NCBI RefSeq assembly: GCF_006439335.1
Contig: NZ_SAWY01000040.1
Span: 62,001-126,000, forward strand
Origin: Litorilituus lipolyticus
GTDB lineage: Bacteria > Pseudomonadota > Gammaproteobacteria > Enterobacterales > Alteromonadaceae
Length of the DNA stretch: 64,000 nucleotides
Direction of reading: 5' to 3'
This document shows positions 36,459 to 47,109 of this stretch, in pieces. Under the pieces are notes generated by a model. That model worked only from the letters and a program-made list of their open reading frames with translations, did not search any database and had not been told where the DNA came from. The position numbers and the translations under genes were made by a program. How positions within the stretch are numbered: position 1 is the stretch's first letter; each line of letters opens with the position of its first letter.

Positions 36459-39449
36459 TTATGCAGAATCTATATGCTTTTGTTGATACTGCTTTGGAGT
36501 ACAGCCAAAACTTTCCTTAAAACAACGGCCAAAGTAGGTTTGTGATGAAAAGCCCACATCAAGAGCAATTCGACCTATTTGTGTACCGTTCTTTAATAAA
36601 TCTTGTGCCTTCCTTAAACGAAACTCTTTAATAAAGTTATTCGGTGTTATGCCTAAGAGTACTTTTATTTTTCGTTGAAGCTGGCGTTCACTCATTGCCA
36701 TTTCTTTAGCTAGGTGAGATATTCCAAGCTCAGTTTCTGTATAGGTTTTAGCTGTGATTGCTTCCAATTTTGATAAGAACTGCTCATTGATTGAATCAGC
36801 ACTTGTGTCATTCTCTAACAAAGACTCAACATTTTTATGAGATGTTTCTTTTCTTTCTTCTTTTTGTGTATTAGCAATTTTTTGTTGGAAGTTTTGCAAC
36901 AGCTGCTTTCTATTTTCGATTAAGTTATCAATTCTTATTAAAAGCTCTTGTTGATTAAACGGTTTACTCAAGTAATCATCGGCATGCAAATTTAATCCGT
37001 GTAATCTACTTTCAAGATCTGACCTTGCGGTTAATAAAATAATAGGGATGTGTGATGTAAGATCGTTTTCTTTTATTTTTTTCAGAACTTCGAAACCATC
37101 TATGCCAGTAAGCATAATATCGCAAACAATTAAATCGGGAAGATATTCTTCTGCTAGGGTGATACCTAATTCACCGCTACTTGCTAATAAACAATGATGC
37201 TTTTGCTCAATAACCTGCTTAATATGACTTTGCATGTCTAAGTTGTCTTCAATTACTAATATAACTTGTTGAGAATGATCTGTTTGCTTACTGATTTGTT
37301 CTTTCTGTTCAATTAATAAAGAAGACACTTCATTTTCAGAAATGCTGATAGGAATTGAGAGCTCTTCTGTTGCAGGTTGAGCGCAAGGAATAGAAAGTGA
37401 AAACTTACTGCCTTGGTTATATTCACTGACCAAATTTATACGCCATTGATGTGCTTTCACTAACTCATTAACTAATGACAAGCCGATGCCAACACCAAAT
37501 ATTGCATGGTTTTTATCATCATCTGCACGTTGGAAACGATCAAATATCTTGGCTTGAGAGGCTTTATTTATGCCAATTCCAGTATCAATCACATCAATAA
37601 TAATGGTGTCTTGGTCTTGGTAAGCATTAACTTTAATTTGACCACCAGAAGGTGTGTATTTAATAGCATTTGCAAGTAAGTTAAATATAATTTTTTCAAA
37701 CGCTTGGGCATCACACTCTAACCACAGATTATCTTCGATATTGGCTTCATAAGTTAAATTGCTTTGTATCGCTAATCTTGAAAATGAATCGGATGGCATA
37801 GACATTAAGGTGTTAAGTCGATAAGTAGACATACTTAATGATGGGTTATCGGTTAGACGTGATAATTCAAGTAATTGTTCAACCATGCGAACTAGTCTCA
37901 AGCCATTACGCTTTGCGGTAGTGAGCTCTTCATTTTCTTCTTGAGACTTTGCAACCATTAAATAACGGTCAAGTATACCGTTAATAATAGTTAATGGAGT
38001 TCGAAATTCGTGTGATATGTTAGCGATAAACTTATCTTTAAGTTCAAGTGTTTGTTGCTCTGCTAGTTTTCTCGCTGTCAGGTTAATAAAAGTGATAACA
38101 ACTAATGGCTGCTCTTGTCTTTCTGCCCATTGTAATTCTACCTGAACGGGAAATTCCGAGCCATCAGTACGTATAGACGTACATTCAACTGATATGCCAT
38201 TCTCCTTTCGCTGTAATGCATACACATTACTTTTAAAGTTAAAGAAGTAATGCATTTTATCTTCAGGTGAAAATAATTTTGCGATGTCAGAGCCTAGCAA
38301 TTCTTGCTCTAAACACTGAAATATTTGCACAGCGGCTGGGTTTGCAGAAAGCACAGTACCTTTTATTGTACTGGTCAAGATTGCATTGTTGGACGCATTT
38401 ACTATTGCTTTATCTTCACTATTAATCAGTGAATTTGTAAGCTCATCGTTTAAAGACTTTAGGGAAGATTGCTCTTGATTTAATGTATTAAGTTGTTGTT
38501 TTACTTTTATGTAAAGTTGTTTCTTACTACGTAAAATGTAGGTGGTTAATATAATCGCTATAAAGAGCCAGATAGCAATTAGGCTAGCTTGAAAGTGACT
38601 CTGTGCAATATAAAACAGTGAAAACTCAGTGCCCACAATATGCACAGTTATTACACATACTGATAATACTAAAATATATAGCTCTGTTAAGGGCGTTTGC
38701 TTAAATGTTGGAGGGTGTTTGTGCTGAGAAAATGATAGGTTTGCGGCAAACATTAATAAGCAGTAGGGTAAAAACTGTACAGTGCTAATTATTAGCTGAT
38801 TATCATTAGTGATTTGATAATACTGAAAGAAGTTTTCAACTTCCCCCATGAGAATAGCGATTGAACCTAAAATTAATAAGCCATAAGTTTTATACCAAAA
38901 TCTATGCTGACTAGTCATTGCTAAAATACATAATCGAATGATTATGAATAAAGTCATACACAGTTCAAAAGTTATTGATGGTAAATGTGTTTGGTATTTT
39001 TGCTCAGAAAACTCAAATGGCATGAGTATGAAATAACAAAAACAAAATACAGAGAAACATATTGCAGGAACCTTGCCTCTAATATGCTTGTTTTGAGATT
39101 TCCCTGATATATGAGGGCTGCTTTCAATGGCGAGTATAATAAAAAAGTAGCTGAGTAATGTTGTAAAGTCATCAAATAGCAGAAAATGTGACGATTGATT
39201 ATGTTGACTAAGTACAGAAGGAATTGATGCCGAAATAATGGCTAGGCTAAAAAATTGCCAAAATTGCTTTAAGCTTCGAGATTGACTGTGTTTATAAGCC
39301 AAAATAGAGAATATGAAGCTGAGCAGTTGAACTAGCGATATTGCTATGGGTTTTACAATACTCGTAGATGCATTAAAAAAGTAATCGTAAGGGAGAAATG
39401 TGAGAATTAATGCAACGATTAACGTGATTTTTTTTAGAGTTAACTGCAA
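36459..39449 (-). CDS. Hybrid histidine kinase-response regulator with AraC DNA-binding domain
   Basis: 996 residues from a TTG start with an AGG upstream. About eight hydrophobic helices (1-310) form the input, followed by a coiled coil and a PAS domain (about 345-460). HisKA carries the phospho-acceptor His480 (ISHEFRTPLTI). The HATPase_c has NLLANAIKYTPSGG, DTGIGI and GVGIGLSLV. A receiver domain has Asp777 (VCDIMLTGIDGFEVL) and LSKPF, and a C-terminal AraC-type HTH has AMSERQLQRKIK and ALDVGFSSQTYFGRCFK. It is thus a complete one-protein two-component system able to bind DNA from the membrane. Likely targets are the adjacent protease genes (inference). Confidence 0.92.
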   Translation of the reverse strand: MQLTLKKITLIVALILTFLPYDYFFNASTSIVKPIAISLVQLLSFIFSILAYKHSQSRSLKQFWQFFSLAIISASIPSVLSQHNQSSHFLLFDDFTTLLSYFFIILAIESSPHISGKSQNKHIRGKVPAICFSVFCFCYFILMPFEFSEQKYQTHLPSITFELCMTLFIIIRLCILAMTSQHRFWYKTYGLLILGSIAILMGEVENFFQYYQITNDNQLIISTVQFLPYCLLMFAANLSFSQHKHPPTFKQTPLTELYILVLSVCVITVHIVGTEFSLFYIAQSHFQASLIAIWLFIAIILTTYILRSKKQLYIKVKQQLNTLNQEQSSLKSLNDELTNSLINSEDKAIVNASNNAILTSTIKGTVLSANPAAVQIFQCLEQELLGSDIAKLFSPEDKMHYFFNFKSNVYALQRKENGISVECTSIRTDGSEFPVQVELQWAERQEQPLVVITFINLTARKLAEQQTLELKDKFIANISHEFRTPLTIINGILDRYLMVAKSQEENEELTTAKRNGLRLVRMVEQLLELSRLTDNPSLSMSTYRLNTLMSMPSDSFSRLAIQSNLTYEANIEDNLWLECDAQAFEKIIFNLLANAIKYTPSGGQIKVNAYQDQDTIIIDVIDTGIGINKASQAKIFDRFQRADDDKNHAIFGVGIGLSLVNELVKAHQWRINLVSEYNQGSKFSLSIPCAQPATEELSIPISISENEVSSLLIEQKEQISKQTDHSQQVILVIEDNLDMQSHIKQVIEQKHHCLLASSGELGITLAEEYLPDLIVCDIMLTGIDGFEVLKKIKENDLTSHIPIILLTARSDLESRLHGLNLHADDYLSKPFNQQELLIRIDNLIENRKQLLQNFQQKIANTQKEERKETSHKNVESLLENDTSADSINEQFLSKLEAITAKTYTETELGISHLAKEMAMSERQLQRKIKVLLGITPNNFIKEFRLRKAQDLLKNGTQIGRIALDVGFSSQTYFGRCFKESFGCTPKQYQQKHIDSA

Positions 39450-39611
39450 TTTTTAAACCTAAGTAAAGAGTCATGAATACTGTTAAGTTCAATTTATGAA
39501 CTTTTTATTTCTTATTATTAACTTACTATACATTATTTTAACAACACTGCAGTTTATATGAGTTTTTTACGATGTATTTTTTAAATATAATTTCTGTTTT
39601 TCTGTAAACCG

Positions 39612-39629
39612 TGTAAGACATATCGCACA
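39612..39629 (+). promoter_or_regulatory. Candidate UvrY/GacA activator site of the CsrB-type RNA
   Basis: TGTAAG-N6-CGCACA matches the left half of the GacA/UvrY consensus TGTAAG-N6-CTTACA fully and the right half at four of six positions. It is centred about 180 bases upstream of the predicted RNA start, as in other gammaproteobacterial csrB promoters. Confidence 0.55.
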
Positions 39630-39786
39630 TGGTCGTGAGATATATTGGCAATTCATGCTGATATTACGAATGTGGTTTTCTGTATCTTTATGTTATTTAA
39701 AGTTATTTTGCGTTGTTCGTCATGTTACATTTAAATTACAAACAAGTCATTTTAGCAAACCTACTTTTAGCTTTTTGAAATAGGTG

Positions 39787-39792
39787 TAATAT
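39787..39792 (+). promoter_or_regulatory. Candidate -10 element of the CsrB-type RNA
   Basis: TAATAT seven bases before the first GTCAGGAC of the RNA. No good -35 stands 16-18 bases upstream, which fits a promoter that depends on an activator. Confidence 0.4.
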
Positions 39793-39798
39793 TAATAA

Positions 39799-40209
39799 TG
39801 TCAGGACGACATGGAGCAGGGGGCTTTATTATGAACAAGGATTTGCTCGCAGGAATACTTGCTTAGGATAGGCAAGAATGGTTTTAGGATAAACCATGAA
39901 AGTGGAAATATCAAAGGATTGATATAATAAGGATGTTGAAAGGAAACGAGGAAAATCAAAACAGGATGTTTTGTTAAGGGAACTTTAAGGACAAAGTATA
40001 GTGGCAGGATGTTGCTAAGGGACGATATAAACATGGATGTGGGTTGATTAGGAAGATCAACGTCAGGAAGACAGTAGTAAAAGGACAATGAGAGGACTCA
40101 TTAGGATAGACTAAGGATAGTTATTCAAGGAAGAAACGAGAACACCATATTTAGTGCAGGACGCACGATATAAGCTAGTATAAAATGCGGCTCACTGAGC
40201 CGCATTTTT
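39799..40209 (+). ncRNA. csrB: CsrB-type CsrA-sequestering small RNA
   Basis: About 410 bases with 25 GGA triplets, mostly AGGA. Many sit exactly in hairpin loops: ATGGTTT-TAGGAT-AAACCAT (39878-39897), ATATCAA-AGGA-TTGATAT (39908-39925), CAAAACA-GGA-TGTTTTG (39957-39973), AATGAG-AGGA-CTCATT (40087-40102), GTGC-AGGAC-GCAC (40154-40166). It begins GTCAGGACGAC, like E. coli CsrB, and ends in a strong terminator. Such RNAs titrate the translational repressor CsrA and are induced by BarA-UvrY, shifting cells between motile and sessile or secreting states. No coding potential is seen on the plus strand. Its place between the hybrid kinase and the collagenase gene is suggestive only. The 5' end is estimated to within a few bases. 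Confidence 0.95.
40183..40208 (+). terminator. Terminator of the CsrB-type RNA
   Basis: AATGCGGCTCA and TGAGCCGCATT form an 11-bp GC-rich perfect stem followed by TTT, the intrinsic terminator of the RNA. Confidence 0.93.
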
Positions 40210-40442
40210 GTTTCTGAAATTTTTCAACGTATTTTCACTTTTTAACAGCACATCTAAATATTTATTACACTATTATTTTAGATTTTTAGTCATTTCTTTA
40301 TTTTATTAAGTTGCTTTTTATTTTTAATTGAGTAGCTTATTCAGGGGGTTATGTTTAGCAAATATGCTCAGTTAAGTATAAAGGTGCTGTTATATTGGCT
40401 GAGCAATTCATTAAATAGAAATTTATTCGTTCAGGACAATAG

Positions 40443-40799
40443 ATGTATCTATCCTTGCAAAAAATAGCTAACACTTTACTACCAGTAAAAGGAGTTATGC
40501 TAATTATGATAATGAGCTTAATTGGTTTTATTGGATATCAACTTGTGATTAATACCCCTGGTACTATGCAAAGCCATTTGCTGAAGGTGTGTTTATTATC
40601 ATTGTTATGGCTTTTATTGTTTTATACTGTCATTTTGACTTTTTCAGGTGATGTACAAAGCGGGATTAAGTCAACAACTTTGTTTGGCAAGTTAAAAGCA
40701 AAAATTGTCAGTTTTACTCAATGGTTACTCACAGTGTTATTTATTATGTTAACTATCGCTACTTTATTAATAACTAGTCGTATGGCAAATGTGATTTAA
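40443..40799 (+). CDS. Small three-helix membrane protein of unknown function
   Basis: 118 residues with three predicted membrane helices (about 17-37, 46-67 and 91-111: GVMLIMIMSLIGFIGYQLVI, LLKVCLLSLLWLLLFYTVIL, WLLTVLFIMLTIATLLITS). No motif or family is recognised. It starts about 230 bases after the CsrB-type RNA and has its own terminator, so it is monocistronic. The ATG at 40443 follows TCAGGACAATAG, giving an AGGA ribosome binding site that itself resembles a CsrA site. Confidence 0.65.
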   Translation: MYLSLQKIANTLLPVKGVMLIMIMSLIGFIGYQLVINTPGTMQSHLLKVCLLSLLWLLLFYTVILTFSGDVQSGIKSTTLFGKLKAKIVSFTQWLLTVLFIMLTIATLLITSRMANVI

Positions 40800-40809
40800 A
40801 CTAAGCATA

Positions 40810-40839
40810 AAAAACCCAACATAATGATGTTGGGTTTTT
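40810..40839. terminator. Bidirectional terminator between the small membrane protein and collagenase genes
   Basis: AAAAACCCAACAT-AATG-ATGTTGGGTTTTT is a perfect 13-bp stem with A/T tracts on both sides, between convergent genes. Confidence 0.92.
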
Positions 40840-40872
40840 AGTGTTAAGTTATTACTTATTAGATAAAATTTA

Positions 40873-43800
40873 TTATCTTTCAGTAACCCTTAGTTCTACA
40901 CCACCAAATTCACCATCTAAAGTGATGTAGTGCCAGTAAACATCCGGATTTAGCTGAACTTCTAAGCTATCCCAGTTTCCATCACCGTTAGCGTAACCGT
41001 CATTATCTTGTGCTGTTGGCCAGCCATCAGCTTTAAACATAATGTCAGCATTCCCCCAGCCGCCTGTAGTACTTAATCTAAGACGAGTAGATAATCCAGC
41101 TTCGTTACGGATGAAGAATGATGCGCGCCCACCTGAAGAATTAATACATTCAACGATTTGATTCGTTATTAAGGTTGTATTCTCAGGGTCATGAGCATTT
41201 TCTGCTACGTTAACCTCACAGGGTGAAAAGTCAGTACTAATCGTTACTGGTTCACCGGCCCAGTTACCAGCGGTACCTGAAGCAGCTGAGTCTTCATCAT
41301 TTGGACCAAGCTCAACAATATTGCTTTCGCCTAATACCACACCATTTATTAACCAGTCATTAAACTCGTTATCGTAAGCAGTGCCAATATTATCCATGTA
41401 AGTTTGGTACTCAGGGTATTGTCCTGTACGCGTTAAGCTAAGAATTTGATTCACATCATTTCTGTGATTCTCAAACATAAAGCGAACAGCTAAGTAACCC
41501 CAGCGATAAATACGTGTTTGACCTGAGTTGTAGTCATTTTTGAAGATTTCAGATAATGCTACATCCTGTGATTGACCTACAGAAATTGCATAATCATTAC
41601 CATCACCTTGAGAAATGTATTCACCTAAACCTTCAGACCACCATACAGTATTGACAGTCATACCAAGTTGGAAATCACCGTATAAATCGAAACGACCATC
41701 TAAGTAATGCACATATTCATGTTGTAGGTTCCAAACATGGAATTCAGGCTTAATCCACTCGGCTTCATACGCAATGAAGCGTGCTTGGTTCTTCTCGTTA
41801 ATTGGCGCACCTTCTAAGTACATACCACCATTGTTGGTATTGATACCGAAGAATTGACCTGCATAAGTTTGGTAATCATCTGAAGAGTCGAAAATAACTA
41901 ATTCTAAAGATTGGTTATTATCGTCAGCTACTGGTTGATAACCTGTACCTAAGATTTGATGGAAGTTAGTTTCTTGACCGCCTAATACTTCGCAAATCCA
42001 AGCAGCTTGATCGTTATACATATGTTGCGCACGAATCTTAAGACTATCTGAACACTTATAGTTAAATGCTAATGTTTCTGCTTCTAACGTATAAGCGAAA
42101 CCACAGATGTTATAATAGCCACAGTCAGCACGGTCGTAGTAATCAGACATGCTAGCTGCTTTAATCCATAAGCCTCTAGTGTCATCATCTTTGCTAGTAC
42201 TATCAAGTACGGCTTTTACTAGTGACTTAACACGTGGGAATAACTCATCGATATGATATAAGCGAGACATTTCGTTTACAGCATTTAATAAAACATACTC
42301 AGCATCAGTACCAATCATGTCACGGTTAGTGTTTTGGAAGTCATATAAAACATCTAAAATACTGTCGTCAGCAATAAATATAGCTTTCATTGCATCATCC
42401 CATTGAGCACGGAACAACGTAGTGAAAACAGCATTTGCAGCAGCATTCATGTTAAAGCTAGATTTCCAATCAGCATTGTAATCAGTTAAGACTTTAATTG
42501 TAATATCATTAAAATCTGCACCTAATCCAGCTGAGTCAACTGTTATAAGTGACTCTTTTAATACACTACCATTAGCTTCACTTGTGATCCAAGCATTGCC
42601 ATTATTAAAAAATGCACGTAATGCTGTCTTAATTGTTGCTTTTACAGCGCTTGTGTATTCAGGTACGTCATCTGGGTGTGAGAATGAGACATAGAATGAA
42701 CCACGTAAGAAATAGAACAATGATTCAAGACCTGTAGTGTCTTCACCAGTATATGACGGAGCACGGCTATTAATTGCATTAGCAATGGCTAACATATTAG
42801 CTTCTGAGTAGATTTGTGTCGCATCAGAACCACTAATGTTATAGATAGGGCTAACATTTTGTGGGTGAGAAATAGCAATACGCTCTACAAGTTCATCACC
42901 GTTTAACCCTAAGAAGCGAGTGGCATCTGTTGGGAAACCATCATCAGGGATTTCATTACCACCGCCTGTTGTTGGGAATTTGGTTTTGTCTGTAGCAACT
43001 AAGAAGCTTACTTCATCAGCATCACCACCGTTAGCGTCTAGTAAAACATATAACCAGCCTTTGTTTGCTGTAAGAGTTACAGACTCACCAGTACCTGTGC
43101 TTGTTGATACGTTTTCGTAGTTACTTGTTGATGCCCATGTTTCACCGTTAGTGTAGATAGCTAAATCAGCTGTACCACCTGCAGTAGACATGGTTATTTC
43201 AAGGTTATCACCTGGTACAAAAATGTAGTACGAAGAAGAACCTGAAATATTAACACACTCAACTTGGTTAAAGGTTAACTCTTGTTCTTCTAAAGTGTCA
43301 GCACCACACATACCTGGGTTAGTCGGTAAGGTAGGAACATTTGGATTAGTGCCGTCACCAGAACCATCGCCAGAGCCGTCACCGTCGCCAGAACCGTTAC
43401 CAGAACCGTCGCCAGAACCGTCACCAGAACCGTCACCAGAACCGTCACCAGAACCGTCACCAGAACCGTCACCAGAACCGTCACCAGAACCGTCACCAGA
43501 ACCGTCGCCAGAACCGTCACCAGAACCGTCATTCGCTGTGAATGAGTCAGCATCAATCACGTAAGTGTTTACAGCTTCAGTTAATACCGCAACACCTAAA
43601 CAACTGTTATTACTATCAGCAACCATTAAACGGTCACCTTGTGCCCAGTAATCAGCAGTATAGCTGTCACCGTTGTTCAAGGTTTGGTAGTTGTTATCTA
43701 GGTTAGGTTCACCAGTTGTTACGTCTACCCAGTAAAGATTTACTGGTGTATCTGTGGTGTTAGTGATTGAGATTTCAGCACCATCAGCAGAACGTGTATA

Positions 43801-46800
43801 GGCGTTAGTTAGGTTACAGCTACCAAATGTATTTGCAGCAGGAATTACTTCAACAGTTACCGCATCCGCAACCATAGCTGCATCAACGTCATAGCTATTA
43901 GAGGCTTCAGTTAATACCGCAACACCTAAACAGTTTTTATAGTTGTCAGTAACTACTAAACGATCACCATTTGCATGGTTTGATGATGTGTAGCTTTCAC
44001 CTAAACCTAATACTTGTAATGGGTTAGTGTAGTCAACTTGACCTGTTACACCATTAATAGCGTATACAGTTACTGGTGTATCTGTTGTATTCGTTAACGT
44101 AACACTTGCTGAAACGCTGGTATCATTAGCGTATTGGTATACTAAATCACAGCTACCAAACGTATTTGCAGCAGGTAATTCTTGTGCAGGAGGAGGTGTA
44201 GCTTGTGTATTTGCTGCAACCCAATCAACAAAGCCCGTACCATCTGTTTCAGCTACTTCTAATAATGCTGTTTGATATAGTGAAACATCAGAAGAACGTA
44301 GAGCTTGCGCAAGAGTTGCTACAGCATCAGGACGTTCAAGTCCTAGATATTGCATCGCAAAGTAGCTCCATGGATATAGATTTGTGAAGTCATAAGTTGC
44401 GTACAACACACTGTAAAGCGATGGGATATTTTCACCAATTACACTGTCTAAGTTACGTTTGTAACCTTCACCGTTAGCCATATATTCAGCCATACCTTCA
44501 GCCCATGACGTAGTATTGTCATGATATTGGAAAGCACCATATAAATTGTAACGACCATCTAAGTAGTGAGTATATTCATGCTCAAGGTTATAAACATCAC
44601 CTTCAGCGGCACATGAGTAACCAACCCAACTAGCAGGACACTGCATTGCATGAAAACGTGCAACATTACCATTTACTGAAGGATCGCCTTCTAAGTAAAT
44701 ACCACCGTTATCGGTATTATGACCGAAGAAATCATAACCATATTGCTCATAATCTTCCGGAGTTGCATAAACAACAACTTCTAGCTTAACGTTAGTATCA
44801 TTAGCAACAGGTTGGTTACCTGTGTTGAAGAAGTTATGGAATTTATCACCAACAGCTGCCATTTTTTGACATGAACTATCTAATTGCGCTTGCGTCATTG
44901 CTTGTGCACGAATAGTTAAGTCAGCGGTACACTGATGAGTGATTGTTAATACGTCGTCTACTTGTAAAGCAGGTAAGCAGTAATCAGCTAGCGCATCATT
45001 CGCATCACACGTACGACCCACGGCTTCAAGATACGTTGTACCTATTTCACGTTTTGCTGTTTCAACTGAGATATCTGCAATAACACTGTTATAAATTTCA
45101 ATAACGATGCTATCGATACGCTCTTTGGTTGCATCATCAGCAATATTGCTAACATGACCTAGTGCTAAGAAGATATGTGCTAAGATCCATTTCTTATCAC
45201 TATCAGCATCCCAGCGTAAATCTAAGCCAGTCTCGCCTAAACCGTATGTACGTAATGCAGAGATAACTGAAAGCATATTATTATCAAAAGCAGCATCTAA
45301 AACACTATTTGATTTTGCTTCCCAAGCCATATCATACACAGCTTTTAATAACTGATGTGTGCTATAACCAAAGTTATCATTCGCATACGGGTTAGTTAAT
45401 TCAGAGTAATATTGAATTAAAGCTAATAAATGTGGAATGTGCTCTTCGAAAGCATCACTTGCTGGAGACAATGCTAAGTTTAACATTGCTGTAGCATAAC
45501 CTTCTTGGATCAAACCGGCAGGAGCTTCAGTTGAGTGGAAGTCAGTCATTTTCGCAACTGCATGTAAAGCATTGCTTAAACGAGTTACTTCGTCAGTAGT
45601 GAAATCATCCGTAGTACCATTGAACGAGTAGTTTCTTAAGAAGTAAACTAACTGATCAAGATCTGTACTAGTAAGGTCATCTTGTGCGGCTAAGAAATGA
45701 ATAGCATCTGCAACATCACCAATTGGATCGTCTGCTCTGCTAGCAATAGCTGCCCAATCAGCCCATGAGCCAGCAATAATTTCATTTACTACATCTGCAA
45801 ATTGACTTGATGAAGTTAATGTTGGAGCTGGAATAGTAACAACGACATTTTTATCAATAACTACATAATCGTCACTCCCGCTGTCGCCACCGCCAGTATC
45901 ACCACCACCGTCACCACCGCCAGTATCACCACCACCGTCACCACCGCCAGTATCACCACCACCGTCGTTAGTGTCATCCGTAACACTGAAAGTAACTTGA
46001 TCGTTGTTACCGAAAATACTGATGTATAAACGGCCAGCATTGGCTGTTAATGAAATACTTTCTTCTGTTGTACCTGCAGTTGCTGATGAAGCTATATAGG
46101 CATTATCATATGCCCAACCGCCAGTATTAACGTAAAGATCAGCTTCACCTGTACCACCCGTTGTACTGATTGTAAGGTTAGTGCCATCTGCTTCTACATC
46201 TAAGTAATGGTATTGACCATTACCTGAAATACACTCTGTTTGGTTAAGTGTTAATGGGTAGCCTGTGGTTGTTTTGGCACCACACAAAACTGGCTCAGTC
46301 GTGTCACCACCACCGTCACCAGAACCGTCACCAGTTCCATCATCAGAGCCACTATCACCATTTAAGCTGAAAGTAACGCCTTGATGATTACCCATTAATG
46401 AAATATAGAAGGTACCAGCATTTGCTGTAACGGATAATGATTCTTCAGTACCCGAATTTACAGAAGATGCAGTATAGCTGCTACGTGTGGCCCAAGAGCT
46501 AGAGTTAACGTAGATATCGGCTTCACCTGTACCACCTGCCGTAGTGATGGTAAGCTCAGTACCGTCTTCTTCGATTTCAGTACTAAAGTATAATCCGTTA
46601 CCAGAAGTACATCTTACTTCACCCAATGTTAATGTTGCATTTTCACTGCTAGGGTTTGAGCAAGGTTGTCCATCACCTGTGCCGCCGCCGTTATCATTGT
46701 TGGCGTTTGCATCTTTAACGTTAAGTGTAACTTGTTCATGGATACCAAAAACACTGATATACAAGCGACCAGCATGGGCTGTAACCGTTAGTGATTCTTC

Positions 46801-47109
46801 AGTACCTGAATTGTTTGTACGTTGAGTGTAGCTAGAGCTTGAAGCCCAGCCCGACGTGTTGACAAGAATATCAGCTTCACCAGTACCACCTGAGGTAGTA
46901 ATTTCTAGTTCAGTGTTATTATTTTCAACATCGACGTAAAAATATAGACCGTTACCTGAAGTACATTCAGATTGGCCGACAGTTAGCGCACCACCTGTTG
47001 TTGTGGTGCTACCACAGAGTGGGGTATCACTTGCCTGAGCACTGTGTGATGCAAAAGCACCTGCTACAGCAATCGCGGTAAGCAACTTTTTAGCGACAGA
47101 ATGTGTCAT
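40873..47109 (-). CDS. Giant secreted M9 collagenase with two catalytic modules, PPC and VHL-like domains
   Basis: 2078 residues from the ATG at 47109 (signal peptide [20 protein letters not shown], cleavage after AQA); a TTG frame extends to 47148. Order: three PPC-like beta domains (about 27-390), a Gly-Gly-Asp linker, and collagenase module 1 (about 427-970, zinc motif HEYTH at 844-848 and WAEGMAEYM). Then come two about 90-residue repeats resembling the VHL beta domain (about 983-1180) and a Gly-Ser-Gly-Asp linker (about 1193-1253). A fourth PPC-like domain precedes collagenase module 2 (about 1385-1940, HEYVH at 1797-1801 and [10 protein letters not shown]), and a fifth PPC-like domain ends the protein. 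Each module has its own complete HExxH and downstream Glu. The likely role is degradation of collagen or similar animal protein outside the cell. No partner genes are visible. Confidence 0.93.
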   Translation of the reverse strand: MTHSVAKKLLTAIAVAGAFASHSAQASDTPLCGSTTTTGGALTVGQSECTSGNGLYFYVDVENNNTELEITTSGGTGEADILVNTSGWASSSSYTQRTNNSGTEESLTVTAHAGRLYISVFGIHEQVTLNVKDANANNDNGGGTGDGQPCSNPSSENATLTLGEVRCTSGNGLYFSTEIEEDGTELTITTAGGTGEADIYVNSSSWATRSSYTASSVNSGTEESLSVTANAGTFYISLMGNHQGVTFSLNGDSGSDDGTGDGSGDGGGDTTEPVLCGAKTTTGYPLTLNQTECISGNGQYHYLDVEADGTNLTISTTGGTGEADLYVNTGGWAYDNAYIASSATAGTTEESISLTANAGRLYISIFGNNDQVTFSVTDDTNDGGGDTGGGDGGGDTGGGDGGGDTGGGDSGSDDYVVIDKNVVVTIPAPTLTSSSQFADVVNEIIAGSWADWAAIASRADDPIGDVADAIHFLAAQDDLTSTDLDQLVYFLRNYSFNGTTDDFTTDEVTRLSNALHAVAKMTDFHSTEAPAGLIQEGYATAMLNLALSPASDAFEEHIPHLLALIQYYSELTNPYANDNFGYSTHQLLKAVYDMAWEAKSNSVLDAAFDNNMLSVISALRTYGLGETGLDLRWDADSDKKWILAHIFLALGHVSNIADDATKERIDSIVIEIYNSVIADISVETAKREIGTTYLEAVGRTCDANDALADYCLPALQVDDVLTITHQCTADLTIRAQAMTQAQLDSSCQKMAAVGDKFHNFFNTGNQPVANDTNVKLEVVVYATPEDYEQYGYDFFGHNTDNGGIYLEGDPSVNGNVARFHAMQCPASWVGYSCAAEGDVYNLEHEYTHYLDGRYNLYGAFQYHDNTTSWAEGMAEYMANGEGYKRNLDSVIGENIPSLYSVLYATYDFTNLYPWSYFAMQYLGLERPDAVATLAQALRSSDVSLYQTALLEVAETDGTGFVDWVAANTQATPPPAQELPAANTFGSCDLVYQYANDTSVSASVTLTNTTDTPVTVYAINGVTGQVDYTNPLQVLGLGESYTSSNHANGDRLVVTDNYKNCLGVAVLTEASNSYDVDAAMVADAVTVEVIPAANTFGSCNLTNAYTRSADGAEISITNTTDTPVNLYWVDVTTGEPNLDNNYQTLNNGDSYTADYWAQGDRLMVADSNNSCLGVAVLTEAVNTYVIDADSFTANDGSGDGSGDGSGDGSGDGSGDGSGDGSGDGSGDGSGDGSGDGSGNGSGDGDGSGDGSGDGTNPNVPTLPTNPGMCGADTLEEQELTFNQVECVNISGSSSYYIFVPGDNLEITMSTAGGTADLAIYTNGETWASTSNYENVSTSTGTGESVTLTANKGWLYVLLDANGGDADEVSFLVATDKTKFPTTGGGNEIPDDGFPTDATRFLGLNGDELVERIAISHPQNVSPIYNISGSDATQIYSEANMLAIANAINSRAPSYTGEDTTGLESLFYFLRGSFYVSFSHPDDVPEYTSAVKATIKTALRAFFNNGNAWITSEANGSVLKESLITVDSAGLGADFNDITIKVLTDYNADWKSSFNMNAAANAVFTTLFRAQWDDAMKAIFIADDSILDVLYDFQNTNRDMIGTDAEYVLLNAVNEMSRLYHIDELFPRVKSLVKAVLDSTSKDDDTRGLWIKAASMSDYYDRADCGYYNICGFAYTLEAETLAFNYKCSDSLKIRAQHMYNDQAAWICEVLGGQETNFHQILGTGYQPVADDNNQSLELVIFDSSDDYQTYAGQFFGINTNNGGMYLEGAPINEKNQARFIAYEAEWIKPEFHVWNLQHEYVHYLDGRFDLYGDFQLGMTVNTVWWSEGLGEYISQGDGNDYAISVGQSQDVALSEIFKNDYNSGQTRIYRWGYLAVRFMFENHRNDVNQILSLTRTGQYPEYQTYMDNIGTAYDNEFNDWLINGVVLGESNIVELGPNDEDSAASGTAGNWAGEPVTISTDFSPCEVNVAENAHDPENTTLITNQIVECINSSGGRASFFIRNEAGLSTRLRLSTTGGWGNADIMFKADGWPTAQDNDGYANGDGNWDSLEVQLNPDVYWHYITLDGEFGGVELRVTER
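43351..43530 (-). repeat. 12-bp tandem repeat coding for a Gly-Ser-Gly-Asp linker
   Basis: About fifteen near-identical copies of GAACCGTCACCA (plus strand), each encoding one Gly-Ser-Gly-Asp tetrapeptide on the minus strand, with a few variants at the ends (GAACCATCGCCA, GAGCCGTCACCG). The inner copies are identical at the DNA level. That points to recent slippage, and the acidic, Asp-rich chain could bind calcium. Confidence 0.92.
45881..45966 (-). repeat. Tandem repeat coding for a Gly-Gly-Gly-Asp-Thr linker
   Basis: Three copies of a 24-bp unit built on CCGCCAGTATCACCACCACC, encoding Gly-Gly-Asp-rich segments between the third PPC domain and the first collagenase module. It is distinct from the Gly-Ser-Gly-Asp linker further along. 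Confidence 0.88.

Noticed and set aside
39801-40088. Minus-strand open frame of 95 codons
   Set aside because: It lies entirely inside the CsrB-type RNA. Its residues merely reflect the repeated GGA (TCC) triplets and there is no ribosome binding site.
43295-43564. Plus-strand open frame coding for a Pro-Ser-Pro-Glu repeat
   Set aside because: It is the antisense reading of the Gly-Ser-Gly-Asp 12-bp repeat inside the collagenase gene; multiples of three keep every frame open there.
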